From Micromonospora sp. FIMYZ51 (GTDB taxonomy: Bacteria; Actinomycetota; Actinomycetes; Mycobacteriales; Micromonosporaceae): DNA of 64,000 nucleotides. Position numbers and translations under genes: made by a program. The DNA is taken from NCBI RefSeq assembly GCF_038246755.1, contig NZ_CP134706.1, positions 5,831,501-5,895,500 on the forward strand. The letters run 5' to 3'. The notes under the pieces were generated by a model. It saw nothing but the letters and a program-made list of their open reading frames with translations, was not told where the DNA came from and made no database searches. Positions 34,475 to 43,772 of the stretch are shown here, one piece after another; within the stretch, counting starts at the first letter, position 1; each line of letters opens with the position of its first letter.

Positions 34475-35971
34475 ATGAAGGCTGTGCAGCTGGCCGGCAG
34501 CGTGGTGATCGAGGGCAACCAGCTGGTTTCGACCAGCCCGGCGACGGGCGGCGAGGCGGGACGGGTCCCGATCGCCGACACGGCCGAGGTCGTACGCGCC
34601 GTCGAGCAGGCCCGCGCCGCAGGTCAGTGGTGGGCGGGGCTCGGCTTCACCGGCCGGCGCGAACGGCTCATGCGCTGGCGACGCCTGCTCGCCCAGCGGA
34701 TGGAGCAACTGGCGGAGCTGGTGCACGCCGAGGGCGGCAAGCCGATCCCGGACGCGCTCGTCGAGATCGTCACCTCGGTGGAGCACGTCGACTGGGCGGC
34801 GCGCAACGCACGTCGGGTGCTCGGTCCCCGCCGGGTCCGCTCCCGGCTGGTCCTGGCCGAGTTCTCGGCCCACCTGGAGTACCAGCCGTACGGGGTGGTC
34901 GGGGTCATCGGCCCCTGGAACTACCCCGTTTTCACCCCGATCGGCTCCGCCGCGTACGCGCTTGCCGCCGGCAACACGGTGGTCTTCAAACCCAGCGAGT
35001 ACACCCCGGTCGTCGGGCAGTGGCTTGTCGACACCTTCGCCGAGGTGGTGCCCGAGCAGCCGGTGTTCACCGCGGTACACGGGCTCGGCGACGTCGGCGC
35101 GGCACTGTGCCGGGCCGGTCTCGACAAGCTCGCCTTCACCGGTTCGACGGCGACCGCGAAGAAGGTGATGGCGGCCTGCGCCGAGACCCTGACTCCGGTG
35201 CTCGTGGAGGCCGGCGGCAAGGACGCGATGATCGTGGACGCCGACGCCGACCTGGACGCCGCCGCCGAGGCGTGCGTCTGGGGCGCGATGACCAACGCCG
35301 GCCAGACCTGCATCGGCATCGAGCGGGTCTACGCCGTCGAGCCGGTCTTCGACGCCTTCGTCGAGAAGGTCGTCGAACGCGCCGGGCGGCTCACCGTCGG
35401 TGCGGAGGGTGCCGACATCGGCCCGATCACCATGCCGAGCCAACTCGACGTCATCCGCCGGCACATCTCCGACGCCCTGGCCCGGGGCGGTCGGGCGGCC
35501 CTGGGCGGGCCGGAGGCGGTGCAGCCGCCGTACGCGCACCCCACCGTGCTTGTGGACGTGCCCGAGGACTCCGCCGCGGTCCGCGAGGAGACCTTCGGGC
35601 CCACCCTCACCGTCAACCGGGTCCGCGACCCGGACGAGGCGATCGCCCGCGCCAACGCCCTGCCGTACGGTCTGGGTGGCTCCGTCTTCGGTCGACGCCG
35701 CGCGGTGGCCATCGCGCGGCGCTTGCGCTCCGGGATGGCCTCGGTCAACTCGACCCTCACCTTCGCCGGGATGTCCACCCTGCCGTTCGGCGGGGTCGGC
35801 GAGTCCGGTTTCGGCCGGATCCACGGCGAGGACGGGCTGCGCGAGTTCGCCCGCGCCAAGGCGGTCACCCGCCGCCGGGCCCGGTCGCTGCTGCCCTCGA
35901 CGACCTTCGAGCGGACCCCGACCGACGTCGCCCGCCTGGTCAGGGTGATCAAGACGCTGTACGGCAGGTGA
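34475..35971 (+). CDS. Aldehyde dehydrogenase family protein
   Basis: The 498-residue NAD(P)-dependent aldehyde dehydrogenase has GVVGVIGPWNYPVF, the coenzyme loop FTGSTATAKKV, the general base in LVEAGGKDAM, catalytic Cys in NAGQTCIGIERV and EETFGPTLTVNRV. It oxidises an aldehyde to the acid; the closest groups include succinate-semialdehyde and other aliphatic aldehyde dehydrogenases, and the substrate is not decided. It is probably leaderless. Downstream it converges with nucS. Confidence 0.92.
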   Translation: MKAVQLAGSVVIEGNQLVSTSPATGGEAGRVPIADTAEVVRAVEQARAAGQWWAGLGFTGRRERLMRWRRLLAQRMEQLAELVHAEGGKPIPDALVEIVTSVEHVDWAARNARRVLGPRRVRSRLVLAEFSAHLEYQPYGVVGVIGPWNYPVFTPIGSAAYALAAGNTVVFKPSEYTPVVGQWLVDTFAEVVPEQPVFTAVHGLGDVGAALCRAGLDKLAFTGSTATAKKVMAACAETLTPVLVEAGGKDAMIVDADADLDAAAEACVWGAMTNAGQTCIGIERVYAVEPVFDAFVEKVVERAGRLTVGAEGADIGPITMPSQLDVIRRHISDALARGGRAALGGPEAVQPPYAHPTVLVDVPEDSAAVREETFGPTLTVNRVRDPDEAIARANALPYGLGGSVFGRRRAVAIARRLRSGMASVNSTLTFAGMSTLPFGGVGESGFGRIHGEDGLREFARAKAVTRRRARSLLPSTTFERTPTDVARLVRVIKTLYGR

Positions 35972-36021
35972 CCCGTACCGTTGCCCGGTTCGGGCAGCGA
36001 CGGCCCGGCAGCGCGGGCGGG

Positions 36022-36681
36022 CTAGAAGAGGGTGAGTTCGTCGCGCTCGATGCCGCGTAGCCGGTGGTAGTCCAGCACCACGCAGCGGATGCCGCGGTCC
36101 GTGGCGAGCACCCGAGCCTGCGGTTTGATCTCCTGCGCGGCGAAGATGCCGGTCACCGGGGCGAGCAGCGGGTCCCGGTTGAGCAGTTCCAGGTAGCGGG
36201 TGAGCTGCTCCACGCCGTCGATCTCACCGCGGCGCTTCACCTCGACCGCGACGGTGCCCTGGTTGGCGTCCCGGCAGAGCAGGTCGACCGGGCCGATGGC
36301 GGTCATGTACTCGCGCCGGATGAGGGTGAACCCCTCGCCCAGGGTCTCCGGGTTGGCCGCCAGCAGTTCCTGTAGGTGCGCCTCGACGCCGTCCTTGCGC
36401 AGCCCGGGATCGACACCCAGGTCGTACGAGGTGTCCTGGAAGATCTCCTCCAGGGTGATCCGCAGTTCCTCGCCGGCCTTGTTCACCACCCGCCAGACCC
36501 CGGGCGCCTCCTCCAGCCGGCACGGCGGACTCATCCAGTTCAACGGCTTGTACGCCCGGTCGTCGGCGTGGATGGAGACCGACCCGTCCGCCTTCACCAT
36601 CAACAGCCGGGTGGCCGGCGGCAGGTGGGCCGAGAGTCGTCCGACATAGTCCACCGAGCACTTCGCAATCACCAACCGCAC
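36022..36681 (-). CDS. nucS: Mismatch-specific endonuclease NucS/EndoMS
   Basis: The 219-residue protein starts [20 protein letters not shown], typical of actinobacterial NucS. The C-terminal nuclease domain has [19 protein letters not shown] and TRYLELL, which hold the catalytic Asp, Glu and Lys. NucS cuts mismatched DNA with the sliding clamp and replaces MutSL-type mismatch repair in actinobacteria. The GTG at 36681 matches the family start. A TACCCT 6 nt upstream suggests a leaderless transcript. Confidence 0.93.
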   Translation of the reverse strand: MRLVIAKCSVDYVGRLSAHLPPATRLLMVKADGSVSIHADDRAYKPLNWMSPPCRLEEAPGVWRVVNKAGEELRITLEEIFQDTSYDLGVDPGLRKDGVEAHLQELLAANPETLGEGFTLIRREYMTAIGPVDLLCRDANQGTVAVEVKRRGEIDGVEQLTRYLELLNRDPLLAPVTGIFAAQEIKPQARVLATDRGIRCVVLDYHRLRGIERDELTLF

Positions 36682-36687
36682 CCGACG

Positions 36688-36693
36688 AGGGTA
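36688..36693 (-). promoter_or_regulatory. -10 hexamer for a leaderless nucS transcript
   Basis: TACCCT on the coding strand lies 6 nt before the GTG start, and no ribosome site is visible. Confidence 0.4.
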
Positions 36694-36752
36694 GCGGAGC
36701 CGGCGGGAATCGCCACCGAGCACCGCTGGCGTGCCGGTGCGATGCTGAGATC

Positions 36753-37373
36753 GTGCTCGAATTGCTCACCGGTACCGGCCTCGCCGCCTCGGCGGGACTC
36801 AACGCGTACGTTCCCCTGCTGGTGACGGGTCTGCTGGCCCGCTACACAAGCGTGATCGACCTGCCCGGCGGCTGGCAGTGGCTCGGCAACGAGTGGGTGC
36901 TGGGCATCCTCGCCGTGCTGCTCGCCGTGGAGGTCGTCGCGGACAAGGTGCCGGTCGTCGACCACATCAACGACGTGGTGCAGACCGTGGTCCGACCGAC
37001 CGCCGGCGGACTGGCGTTCGGCGCGGGTTCCGCCGCCGAAACGGTGACGGTGACCGACCCGGACAGCTTCTTCGGCAGCACCGGCCAGTGGCTGCCGGTG
37101 CTGGTCGGGGTGCTCATCGCGCTCGGCGTACACCTGCTCAAGTCCGCCGCCCGACCGGTGATCAATGCAACCACGGCCGGCTTCGGCGCCCCGGTGGCCA
37201 GCACCGCCGAGGACGCCACAAGCGTGCTGATGTCGCTCGTCGCGATCATCCTGCCGGTGCTGGTGCTGGCGTTTCTGGTCGGCTTCGTCCTCTTCCTGCC
37301 CTGGTTCCTCAGGCGGCGGGCGGACCGCCGCCGGGAGCGCCAGGCCGCCCGGGACGCCGGCTTCCGGGTCTGA
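36753..37373 (+). CDS. DUF4126 membrane protein
   Basis: The 206-residue integral membrane protein starts with the DUF4126 signature [19 protein letters not shown], then has membrane segments near residues 48-65, 112-130 and 155-190 and a basic C-terminal tail. [18 protein letters not shown] is the conserved middle. Function unknown. It starts at a GTG and is divergent from nucS. Confidence 0.85.
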   Translation: MLELLTGTGLAASAGLNAYVPLLVTGLLARYTSVIDLPGGWQWLGNEWVLGILAVLLAVEVVADKVPVVDHINDVVQTVVRPTAGGLAFGAGSAAETVTVTDPDSFFGSTGQWLPVLVGVLIALGVHLLKSAARPVINATTAGFGAPVASTAEDATSVLMSLVAIILPVLVLAFLVGFVLFLPWFLRRRADRRRERQAARDAGFRV

Positions 37374-37468
37374 TCGACGGTACGCGCCAGCCGTCTGCAC
37401 CATGCCGGCCGCGGTAACCAACCGCTCGGCGGTCGCCACCCGCCGAACGACGTTGAGAAAATCTCGCG

Positions 37469-38434
37469 GTGTCCGGAAGAATCTCCCGCGGTCCGCTCAT
37501 CGCGACCGCCGCCGCCGTGATCAGTGCGGTGGCCCTGCTGGTCGTCACGAATCCACTTAGGCAGCCCGACGGCGTCGGCGCCTTCGTCGACCCCGCCGCC
37601 GGAGACCGGGCGGCTCTCGTCGACCAGAGCCAGGGGCCGGACGGGTCCGCGACGACTGGCACTCCGACCCCCGCCGGGGCGGGTCCGGCGGACACGTCGG
37701 CCCCGCCGACCGACACCCCGCCCGGGGCGACCCCGCCGGGAACCCTGCCGCCGGTGGTCGACCACGGCCCGCGTACCGGCAACAAGGTGGCGCTCACCTT
37801 CGACGCGGACATGACCGACGCCATGCGGTACCAACTGCGCAGCGGTGCCGTCCGGTCGTACGCGAATCTGAAGATCATCGAACGGCTGGAGCAGGACGCG
37901 GTGCCGGCCACCTTCTTCCTGACCGGCAAGTGGGTCGAGCAGTACCCGGAGGTGACCCGGCGGATCGCCGACAATCCCCGCTTCGAGTTGGCCAACCACA
38001 CCTACGGGCACCTGGCCTTCACCGGGGACTGCTACGGGCTGCCCCGGATCGCGCGGCGGAAGATGACCGACGACGTGGCTCGCACCTTCGACATCGTGGC
38101 CGCGTACGGCGGTCGGCAGACCCGCTACTTCCGCTTCCCCGGGCTCTGCCACGACCGGACCGCGCTCACCGAACTGGCCCCGCTCGGCCTCACGGTCGTC
38201 GACGGCGACGTGGTGAGCGGAGATCCCTTCGCGACCGCCTGGCGACCGATCGTGCGGGCCGTACTGGACGGAGTACGACCCGGCTCGGTGATCGTCCTGC
38301 ACGTGACGGAGGCCAACGCGCCGATGACCGACGAGGCGCTGCCGCACATCCTGGCCGGACTCGCCGAACGCGGCCTCGAACCGGCACCGCTCTCCGAGGT
38401 CCTCGGCGCCCCGGCGGTCGCGCCAGCCAGGTAG
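37469..38434 (+). CDS. Polysaccharide deacetylase (NodB domain)
   Basis: The 321-residue protein has an N-terminal membrane anchor or signal (residues 8-27), a Pro/Thr-rich linker (40-100) and a NodB domain. Motifs are TFDADM (metal and base Asp), NHTYGH (the two metal-binding His), FRFPG, and VIVLHVTEANAP at the end. Such enzymes remove acetyl groups from cell-wall or environmental polysaccharides (peptidoglycan, chitin, xylan); the substrate is not decided. GTG start, no strong ribosome site. Confidence 0.9.
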   Translation: MSGRISRGPLIATAAAVISAVALLVVTNPLRQPDGVGAFVDPAAGDRAALVDQSQGPDGSATTGTPTPAGAGPADTSAPPTDTPPGATPPGTLPPVVDHGPRTGNKVALTFDADMTDAMRYQLRSGAVRSYANLKIIERLEQDAVPATFFLTGKWVEQYPEVTRRIADNPRFELANHTYGHLAFTGDCYGLPRIARRKMTDDVARTFDIVAAYGGRQTRYFRFPGLCHDRTALTELAPLGLTVVDGDVVSGDPFATAWRPIVRAVLDGVRPGSVIVLHVTEANAPMTDEALPHILAGLAERGLEPAPLSEVLGAPAVAPAR

Positions 38435-38509
38435 CGAACAATCGGGCGAACCAGGTCAGCCGACTCCGTCAAATGCCTAAAATCAGGCAACAGCCTAGAG
38501 GAGGTCGCG

Positions 38510-38809
38510 ATGACCGCAGCGATGGAGATGCCCCGGGTCCAGGAATGTGTGGTGGCCGCCTGCGCGTACAACCACACCGGCGACTGCCACGCCTTCGCCA
38601 TCACGATCGGCAGCATGGACCACGCCCACTGCCACACCTTCATCGAGATGCCCACCGTCCGCGCGGGCGCGGACGGGCAGGTCGCCCAGGTGGGCGCGTG
38701 CCAGCGCGCCGACTGCCGCCACAACGAACAGCTGGAGTGCCACGCCCCGTCCATCCGGGTCGGCCCGGACGCAGACATGGCGGACTGCATGACGTACGCC
38801 AGCCGCTGA
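38510..38809 (+). CDS. DUF1540 Cys-rich protein
   Basis: The 99-residue protein carries two DUF1540 repeats, each a Cys-X4-Cys-X6-C pattern (VVAACAYNHTGDCHAFAITI and VGACQRADCRHNEQLECHAP) followed by a further Cys. The spacing suggests metal binding. Function unknown. AGAGGAGG precedes the ATG. The leader holds TAAAAT (38478-38483) inside a short TGCCT-AGGCA inverted repeat (38474-38489). Confidence 0.88.
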   Translation: MTAAMEMPRVQECVVAACAYNHTGDCHAFAITIGSMDHAHCHTFIEMPTVRAGADGQVAQVGACQRADCRHNEQLECHAPSIRVGPDADMADCMTYASR

Positions 38810-38827
38810 GGCCGCGCCCGACGAGCC

Positions 38828-38859
38828 GCTGACGGCGCCGTCCTTCCCTGGCCGTCAGC
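38828..38859. terminator. Hairpin between DUF1540 and ABC permease genes
   Basis: A 9-bp stem (GCTGACGGC/GCCGTCAGC) with a 14-nt loop spans the convergent junction and includes the permease stop codon. Confidence 0.45.
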
Positions 38860-39700
38860 CGTCGCGGCGGGCGGTCCAGCGGAAGGTGGTGACACAGAGC
38901 ACCAGGCCGATCACGCACCAGGCCGCCAGGACCAGGGCGACCCGGGTCAACTCGAACGAGCCGCCGGGTTCCTGGGCGCCGAAGCTCTCCGGCAGGAAGA
39001 CCGCGCGCAGCCCCTGGCACATCCACTTGAGCGGGAAGATCGCCGCCACCTGCTGCATCCAGGTCGGCAGGTTGGTGAAGACGAAGAAGACCCCCGAGAT
39101 GAACTGAAGCACCAGCGCCACCGGGGTGACCACGGCCGAGCCACTGCGGGCGGTACGGGCCAGCGACGAGATCGCGATGCCGCAGAGGGTGCAGGCGGTG
39201 ATACCCAGGGCGCTGACCCAACCGAAGGTCAACCAGGCGGTCGCGGTGCCCGGCAGGTCCAGGTCGAACAGGACGACCGAGACGGCAAGCAACAGGGCCG
39301 TCATCACCACGCCGGTCACCAACACCATGATCACCTTGCCGGCGAACCACACCCACTTCGGCATCGGCGTACCCCGGTAGCGCTTGAGCACGCCACGGTC
39401 CCGCTCGATCGGGATCCAGATGCCGAGGTTCTGGAAGCTGACGGTCATCAGACCGGTCGCGATCATGCCGGTGACGAAGTACTGCGTGTAGCTCACCCCC
39501 GGCGCGATCTCGTCGTTGAAGATCGACGCGAAGATCAGCACCATGATGATCGGGAAGCCCAGGGTGAACACCACGGATTCCCGGCTGCGCAGGAACTGCC
39601 GGATCTCCAGCCGCCCCTGCCGCAGCGCCAGGCTGGCCGGACCGAGCCGACGGGACGCCGGGGCGGTGACCGGCGTCGCCGGATTCGTCGTGGTGGTCAT
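38855..39700 (-). CDS. ABC-2 type transporter permease
   Basis: The 281-residue permease has six membrane segments, near residues 45-65, 80-100, 125-150, 160-182, 190-212 and 250-272, in the ABC-2 pattern (FTLGFPIIMVLIFASIF). Its ATG overlaps the ATPase stop by 4 nt (ATGA). Together they form a DrrAB-like exporter whose substrate cannot be told from sequence. Confidence 0.9.
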   Translation of the reverse strand: MTTTTNPATPVTAPASRRLGPASLALRQGRLEIRQFLRSRESVVFTLGFPIIMVLIFASIFNDEIAPGVSYTQYFVTGMIATGLMTVSFQNLGIWIPIERDRGVLKRYRGTPMPKWVWFAGKVIMVLVTGVVMTALLLAVSVVLFDLDLPGTATAWLTFGWVSALGITACTLCGIAISSLARTARSGSAVVTPVALVLQFISGVFFVFTNLPTWMQQVAAIFPLKWMCQGLRAVFLPESFGAQEPGGSFELTRVALVLAAWCVIGLVLCVTTFRWTARRDG

Positions 39701-40581
39701 CGGTGTCCGATCATCCGCAGGTAGATGTCTTCCAGGGTGGGCCGGGTGACGGTCAGGCCCGGCACCTCGCCACCGAAGCGCGTGGCCAACTCGGTCACCA
39801 GCGCCGTCGGCGTCGCGCTCTGCGCGCTCTCGACCCGACCTTCCGGCGTACGCCAGGAGACCGTGGCCAACGCATCCTGCCGGTTGCCCAGGCTGGCCGG
39901 GGTGGCCACCTCGATCAGCCGACCACCGGCGATCACGCCGACCCGGTCGGCTAGCGCCTCGGCCTCGTCCAGGTAGTGCGTGGTGAGCACGATTGTGGTG
40001 CCGGCGGCGGAAAGATCCCGGATCAGCTCCCAGAACTCCCGCCGGGCCTCCGGGTCGAAGCCGGTGGTCGGCTCGTCCAGGAAGAGCAACTCGGGGCGGC
40101 CGATGATGCCCAGCGCCACGTCCAGCCGCCGCTTCTGTCCGCCGGAGAGGCTGTGCGTACGGGCGCGGGCCTTGCCAGTCAGTCCGACCCGCTCGATCAC
40201 CTTGTCCGGATCGTCACCGCCCGGGTAGAAACCGGCGAAGTGGCTGACCACCTCGGCGACGGTCAACTCGTCGAACTCGCCGGTGCCCTGCAACACGATG
40301 CCGACCCGGCTCCGCCAGTCCGCCGCCGAGCACCCCTGCGAGCCTCGCGGGCGCGAACCGAAGACCAGGTCCGGGTCCAGGCCCAGCACCTGCACCTCGC
40401 CGTCGTCCCGGCGACGGTAGCCTTCCAGGATCTCCACCGTGGTGGTCTTGCCCGCGCCGTTCGGCCCGAGCAGGGCGAACACCTCGCCCCGATGGACGTC
40501 CAGGTCCAGCCCCGCCACCGCGACGTTCGCGCCGTACGCCTTGCGCAACCCCCGGACCCGGATCGCGACCTCGTCACTCAT
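39697..40581 (-). CDS. ABC transporter ATP-binding protein
   Basis: The 294-residue ATPase has Walker A GPNGAGKTTT, signature LSGGQKRRLDVAL, Walker B LLFLDEPTTGFD and the switch His in LTTHYLDE, with a C-terminal extension typical of DrrA-type exporters. It pairs with the overlapping permease. An insertion between Walker A and the Q loop (residues near 73-88, SRPRGSQGCSAADWRSR) is longer than usual. Confidence 0.93.
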   Translation of the reverse strand: MSDEVAIRVRGLRKAYGANVAVAGLDLDVHRGEVFALLGPNGAGKTTTVEILEGYRRRDDGEVQVLGLDPDLVFGSRPRGSQGCSAADWRSRVGIVLQGTGEFDELTVAEVVSHFAGFYPGGDDPDKVIERVGLTGKARARTHSLSGGQKRRLDVALGIIGRPELLFLDEPTTGFDPEARREFWELIRDLSAAGTTIVLTTHYLDEAEALADRVGVIAGGRLIEVATPASLGNRQDALATVSWRTPEGRVESAQSATPTALVTELATRFGGEVPGLTVTRPTLEDIYLRMIGHR

Positions 40582-40629
40582 GCCCTCAAGTGTGCGACCT
40601 GCTCCTACCCCCCGTTCGAGGGGGGTGCT

Positions 40630-40769
40630 GGTGTAAGGAGGGGCCCCTTATTAACGCCTCGGGTAGAGGAAGGGCCCCTTATTAACAATCCACCCGTGCC
40701 GGCATCACGCGTTGTTAAAAGGGGGCCCCTGCTATACACCAGGCGTTAACAGGGGGCCCTTCCTTGCAC
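40630..40769. repeat. Composite GGGCCC element, copies E1 and E2 in inverted orientation
   Basis: Two complete two-core elements face each other. E1 (+) has cores at 40640-40645 and 40671-40676; E2 (-) has cores at 40722-40727 and 40753-40758; each pair is 31 bp apart. About 25 bp of unrelated sequence separates them. E2 starts 9 bp after the stop of the HBDH gene, in that gene's direction; E1 lies upstream of the ABC ATPase start. Confidence 0.85.
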
Positions 40770-40776
40770 CCCACCC

Positions 40777-41625
40777 TCAGTAGGAGTAGAAGCCCTGGCC
40801 GGTCTTGCGGCCCAGGTCGCCGGCGGCGGCCATGCGCTGGAGCAACTCGGGCGGGAAGAACTTCTCGTCGGCGGTGTCGGTGTAGATGTTGCGGGTGGCG
40901 TTGAGCAGCACGTCGACGCCGGTCAGGTCCACGGTGGCGAGCGGGCCCATCGCGTGCCCGAAGCCGAGCTTGCAGGCGGTGTCCAGGTCCTCGGCGGAGA
41001 TCACACCTGCCTCGACCAGCTTGACCGCCTCCATCGCCAGGGCGCAGATCAGCCGGGTGGTGACGAAGCCGGCGATGTCCCGGTTGACCACCACGACCGT
41101 CTTGCCGATCTCCTCGGCGAACGACTTCGCCGTGGCCAGGGTGGCGTCGCTGGTCTTGTAACCGCGGACCAGTTCGCAGAGCTTCATCATCGGCACCGGC
41201 GAGAAGAAGTGAGTGCCGACGACCGCCTCGGGACGGTCGGTGGCCGCCGCGATCTGGGTCACCGGGATGGCCGAGGTGTTGGTGGCCAGGATCGCGTCCG
41301 CCTTGCAGATCTTGTCCAGCGCGCGGAACACCTCGTGCTTGAGGTCCAGCCGCTCGAAGACCGCCTCCACCACGATGTCCGCGTCGGCCGCCGCTTCCAG
41401 TTCGGTCGTCGGGGTGATTCGCCCGATCGTCGCCTCGACGTCGTCCGGGGAGATTTTCCCCTTTTCGGCGAACTTCTCCAGCGACTTCCGGATGCCGTCC
41501 ACGCCGCGGCGCGTCGCGGCGTCGTCCAGGTCCCGCAGGGTCACCTGCCAGCCTGCCTGCGCCGCCACCTGGGCGATGCCCGAGCCCATCAGTCCGGCAC
41601 CGACGACCGCAAGTCGACCCGCCAT
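40777..41625 (-). CDS. 3-hydroxybutyryl-CoA dehydrogenase
   Basis: The 282-residue enzyme has VVGAGLMGSGIAQ for NAD, ATNTSAIPVTQIA, catalytic His in GTHFFSPVPM and the helical C-terminal domain (GFGHAMGPLATVDLTGVD). It interconverts acetoacetyl-CoA and 3-hydroxybutyryl-CoA. The ATG at 41625 has GGGAGAGG upstream; longer frames are not supported. A CCTTAGC operator sits 55 bp upstream with a TAGGGT -10 at 41663-41668. A GGGCCC element follows the gene. Confidence 0.94.
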   Translation of the reverse strand: MAGRLAVVGAGLMGSGIAQVAAQAGWQVTLRDLDDAATRRGVDGIRKSLEKFAEKGKISPDDVEATIGRITPTTELEAAADADIVVEAVFERLDLKHEVFRALDKICKADAILATNTSAIPVTQIAAATDRPEAVVGTHFFSPVPMMKLCELVRGYKTSDATLATAKSFAEEIGKTVVVVNRDIAGFVTTRLICALAMEAVKLVEAGVISAEDLDTACKLGFGHAMGPLATVDLTGVDVLLNATRNIYTDTADEKFFPPELLQRMAAAGDLGRKTGQGFYSY

Positions 41626-41679
41626 CTGCCTCTCCCTCGCTGCTGATCGAGTGTCTACCTGCACCCTAGTCGGCGAGCC

Positions 41680-41695
41680 TGAACGGAGGCTAAGG
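41680..41695 (-). promoter_or_regulatory. CCTTAGC-N3-CGTTCA motif upstream of the HBDH gene
   Basis: The coding strand reads CCTTAGCCTCCGTTCA, followed by GG as at the mutase. TAGCCT is spaced 18 nt from TAGGGT, a plausible -35/-10 pair, so binding here would block RNA polymerase. Confidence 0.65.
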
Positions 41696-41758
41696 CGGCA
41701 CCGTCGACGGCCATGTCGAGGCGGAGCCGCCAGCACCGGCCCGGCGACGGACGGCGGG

Positions 41759-43201
41759 TCAGATGGCCAGGTCGGGTTCCTCGGGCGCGGTGGCCCGTTC
41801 GACCTCGATGCCGAGCGCCCGCAGGTCGGCGACGAAGTCGGGATAGCCCCGGTCGACGTGATGGACGTGGGAAACCTCGGTCATCCCGTCTGCGCAGAGC
41901 CCGGCGATGATCAGCCCGGCGCCGGCCCGGATGTCGGTGGCCCGTACCGGCGCGCCGGAGAGCCGCTGCCGGCCGCGTACCACCGCATGATGCCCGTCGG
42001 TCTTGATGTCCGCGCCCAGCCGCATCATCTCGTTTGCGAACATGAACCGGCCGTCGAAGATGTTCTCGGTGATCAGGGAGGCGCCGTCGCTGAGTGCGGC
42101 GAGCCCGATCGCCATCGGCAGCAGGTCGGTGGCGAAGCCCGGATAGGGCAGCGTCACGACGTCGACTGCGGTGGGTCGGTCGTCCATGCGTACCCGGAAG
42201 GCGTCCGCCCGGGTCTCCACCAACCCGCCGGCCGCGACCACCTTGTCCAGCGCAACCTCCAGAAACGCCGGGTCCACGCCGGTCACCGTGACGTCGCCGC
42301 GGGTCATCGCCGCACCGAAGGCCCAGGTCCCGGCGACGATCCGGTCGCCCACCGTCGCGTGTCGGACCGGTTGCAGCCGGGGTACGCCGACGACCGTGAT
42401 GGTGGAGGTGCCCTCCCCCTCGATCAGCGCACCCATCCGGATGAGCATGGTGCAGATGTCCACGATCTCCGGCTCGCGGGCGGCGTTGTCGATCACGGTG
42501 GTGCCGTCGGCCAGCACCGCCGCCATCAGCAGGTTCTCGGTCGCCCCGACGCTGGGAAAATCCAGGGTGATCTCCGCGCCGTGCAGGCCGTCGGGCGCGG
42601 ACGCGATCACGAAGCCGTGCTCGCCGGAGATGTCGGCACCCATCCGGGTCAGCCCGGAGACGTGCATGTCCAACCCGCGCGAGCCGATCGCGTCGCCACC
42701 GGGGTGGGCCACCCGCACGTAGCCGCGCCGGGCCAGCAGCGGGCCGAGCACGCAGATTGACGCGCGCAGCCGGCGGACCAGGTCGTAGTCGGCCTCGACG
42801 CCCGGCCGTTCGGGCACGTCGATGGTGACCGAGCGGGATCGGGCCACCCCGCCGCCGGCAACCATCGGATCGACCGGGTCGTCCGCGTCGAACCGTACGT
42901 CGCAGCCCAGCCGGCGCAGCACCTCACCCATGATGGCGATGTCGGTGATCCGCGGCACGTTGGTGATCATGCTTCGGCCGGGGGCGAGCAGCGCGGCGGC
43001 CATCAGCTTCAACGCCGAGTTCTTCGCCCCCACCACGTGTACGGTGCCGGCGAGCCGGGCTCCGCCGGAGACCCGGATGACGTCGACGTCGGCGATCCCG
43101 GGATCACCCGCGTCACCCGGCCCTACTCCGACGACGCGGCCCGGGCCAGGCTCCGGTCGCGCGGGGATGGTCAGGTCCGGTATCCGTAGGCTGTGCGTCA
43201 T
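41759..43201 (-). CDS. murA: UDP-N-acetylglucosamine 1-carboxyvinyltransferase (MurA)
   Basis: The 480-residue enzyme catalyses the first committed step of peptidoglycan synthesis, adding enolpyruvate to UDP-GlcNAc. [17 protein letters not shown] holds the Lys-Asn pair, and the active-site loop reads [10 protein letters not shown] with Asp170 where most bacteria have Cys. The N-terminus is about 40 residues longer than usual. The ATG (43201-43199) overlaps by two bases the start codon of the divergent adenosyltransferase gene. A GAGGTGG ribosome site lies inside that neighbour's coding region. The same divergent pair occurs in mycobacteria. Confidence 0.93.
   Translation of the reverse strand: MTHSLRIPDLTIPARPEPGPGRVVGVGPGDAGDPGIADVDVIRVSGGARLAGTVHVVGAKNSALKLMAAALLAPGRSMITNVPRITDIAIMGEVLRRLGCDVRFDADDPVDPMVAGGGVARSRSVTIDVPERPGVEADYDLVRRLRASICVLGPLLARRGYVRVAHPGGDAIGSRGLDMHVSGLTRMGADISGEHGFVIASAPDGLHGAEITLDFPSVGATENLLMAAVLADGTTVIDNAAREPEIVDICTMLIRMGALIEGEGTSTITVVGVPRLQPVRHATVGDRIVAGTWAFGAAMTRGDVTVTGVDPAFLEVALDKVVAAGGLVETRADAFRVRMDDRPTAVDVVTLPYPGFATDLLPMAIGLAALSDGASLITENIFDGRFMFANEMMRLGADIKTDGHHAVVRGRQRLSGAPVRATDIRAGAGLIIAGLCADGMTEVSHVHHVDRGYPDFVADLRALGIEVERATAPEEPDLAI
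43187..43192 (+). promoter_or_regulatory. -10 hexamer for the adenosyltransferase gene
   Basis: TAGGCT lies 7 nt before the ATG at 43200, with no ribosome site between, which suggests a leaderless transcript. The hexamer lies inside the murA coding region. Confidence 0.4.
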
Positions 43202-43772
43202 GGCCGTCCACCTCACGCGCATCTACACCAAGGCCGGCGATGCCGGCATGACCAGGCTGAGCAACAACGAGCAGGTGCCGAAGACCGATCCCCGGATCGC
43301 CGCGTACGCGGACGTCGACGAGTGCAACGCGGCGCTCGGCGTGGCCCTCGCCCTGGGCCAACTCGACGACGAACTACGCGCGCTGCTCGGGCAGGTCCAG
43401 AACGACCTGTTCGACGTCGGGGCCGACCTGTCCACCCCGGTCGAACCCGAGCCGAAGTACCCACCACTGCGGGTCACTGAGGGATACGTCGAGCGCCTTG
43501 AGGGCTGGTGCGACGAGTACAACGGGCGCCTGAGCAAGCTCGACTCCTTCATCCTGCCCGGCGGCACCCCGGGCGCGGCACTGCTGCACGCGGCGCGGAC
43601 GATCGCCCGGCGCGCCGAGCGGTCGGCCTGGGCCCTCGTCGCACACGACCCCGACCGGACCAGCACCCTTCCGGCAAAGTATCTCAACCGGCTCTCGGAT
43701 CTGCTCTTTATCCTGTCAAGAACGGCAAATCCCGCCGGAGATGTGCTATGGGTACCCGGCGGAGGCCGGTGA
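43200..43772 (+). CDS. ATP:cob(I)alamin adenosyltransferase, PduO type
   Basis: The 190-residue enzyme transfers the adenosyl group of ATP to cob(I)alamin, making the coenzyme needed by acyl-CoA mutases. [20 protein letters not shown] is the family start with the ATP-binding TKxGDxG pattern (here TKAGDAGMT). The C-terminal part has [29 protein letters not shown] and [18 protein letters not shown]. Its start codon shares two bases with that of murA on the other strand. It is coupled to the downstream VOC gene. Confidence 0.92.
   Translation: MAVHLTRIYTKAGDAGMTRLSNNEQVPKTDPRIAAYADVDECNAALGVALALGQLDDELRALLGQVQNDLFDVGADLSTPVEPEPKYPPLRVTEGYVERLEGWCDEYNGRLSKLDSFILPGGTPGAALLHAARTIARRAERSAWALVAHDPDRTSTLPAKYLNRLSDLLFILSRTANPAGDVLWVPGGGR

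Noticed and set aside
35972..36021. Terminator between ALDH and nucS
   Set aside because: Only a 6-bp TGCCCG/CGGGCA stem is present; not convincing.
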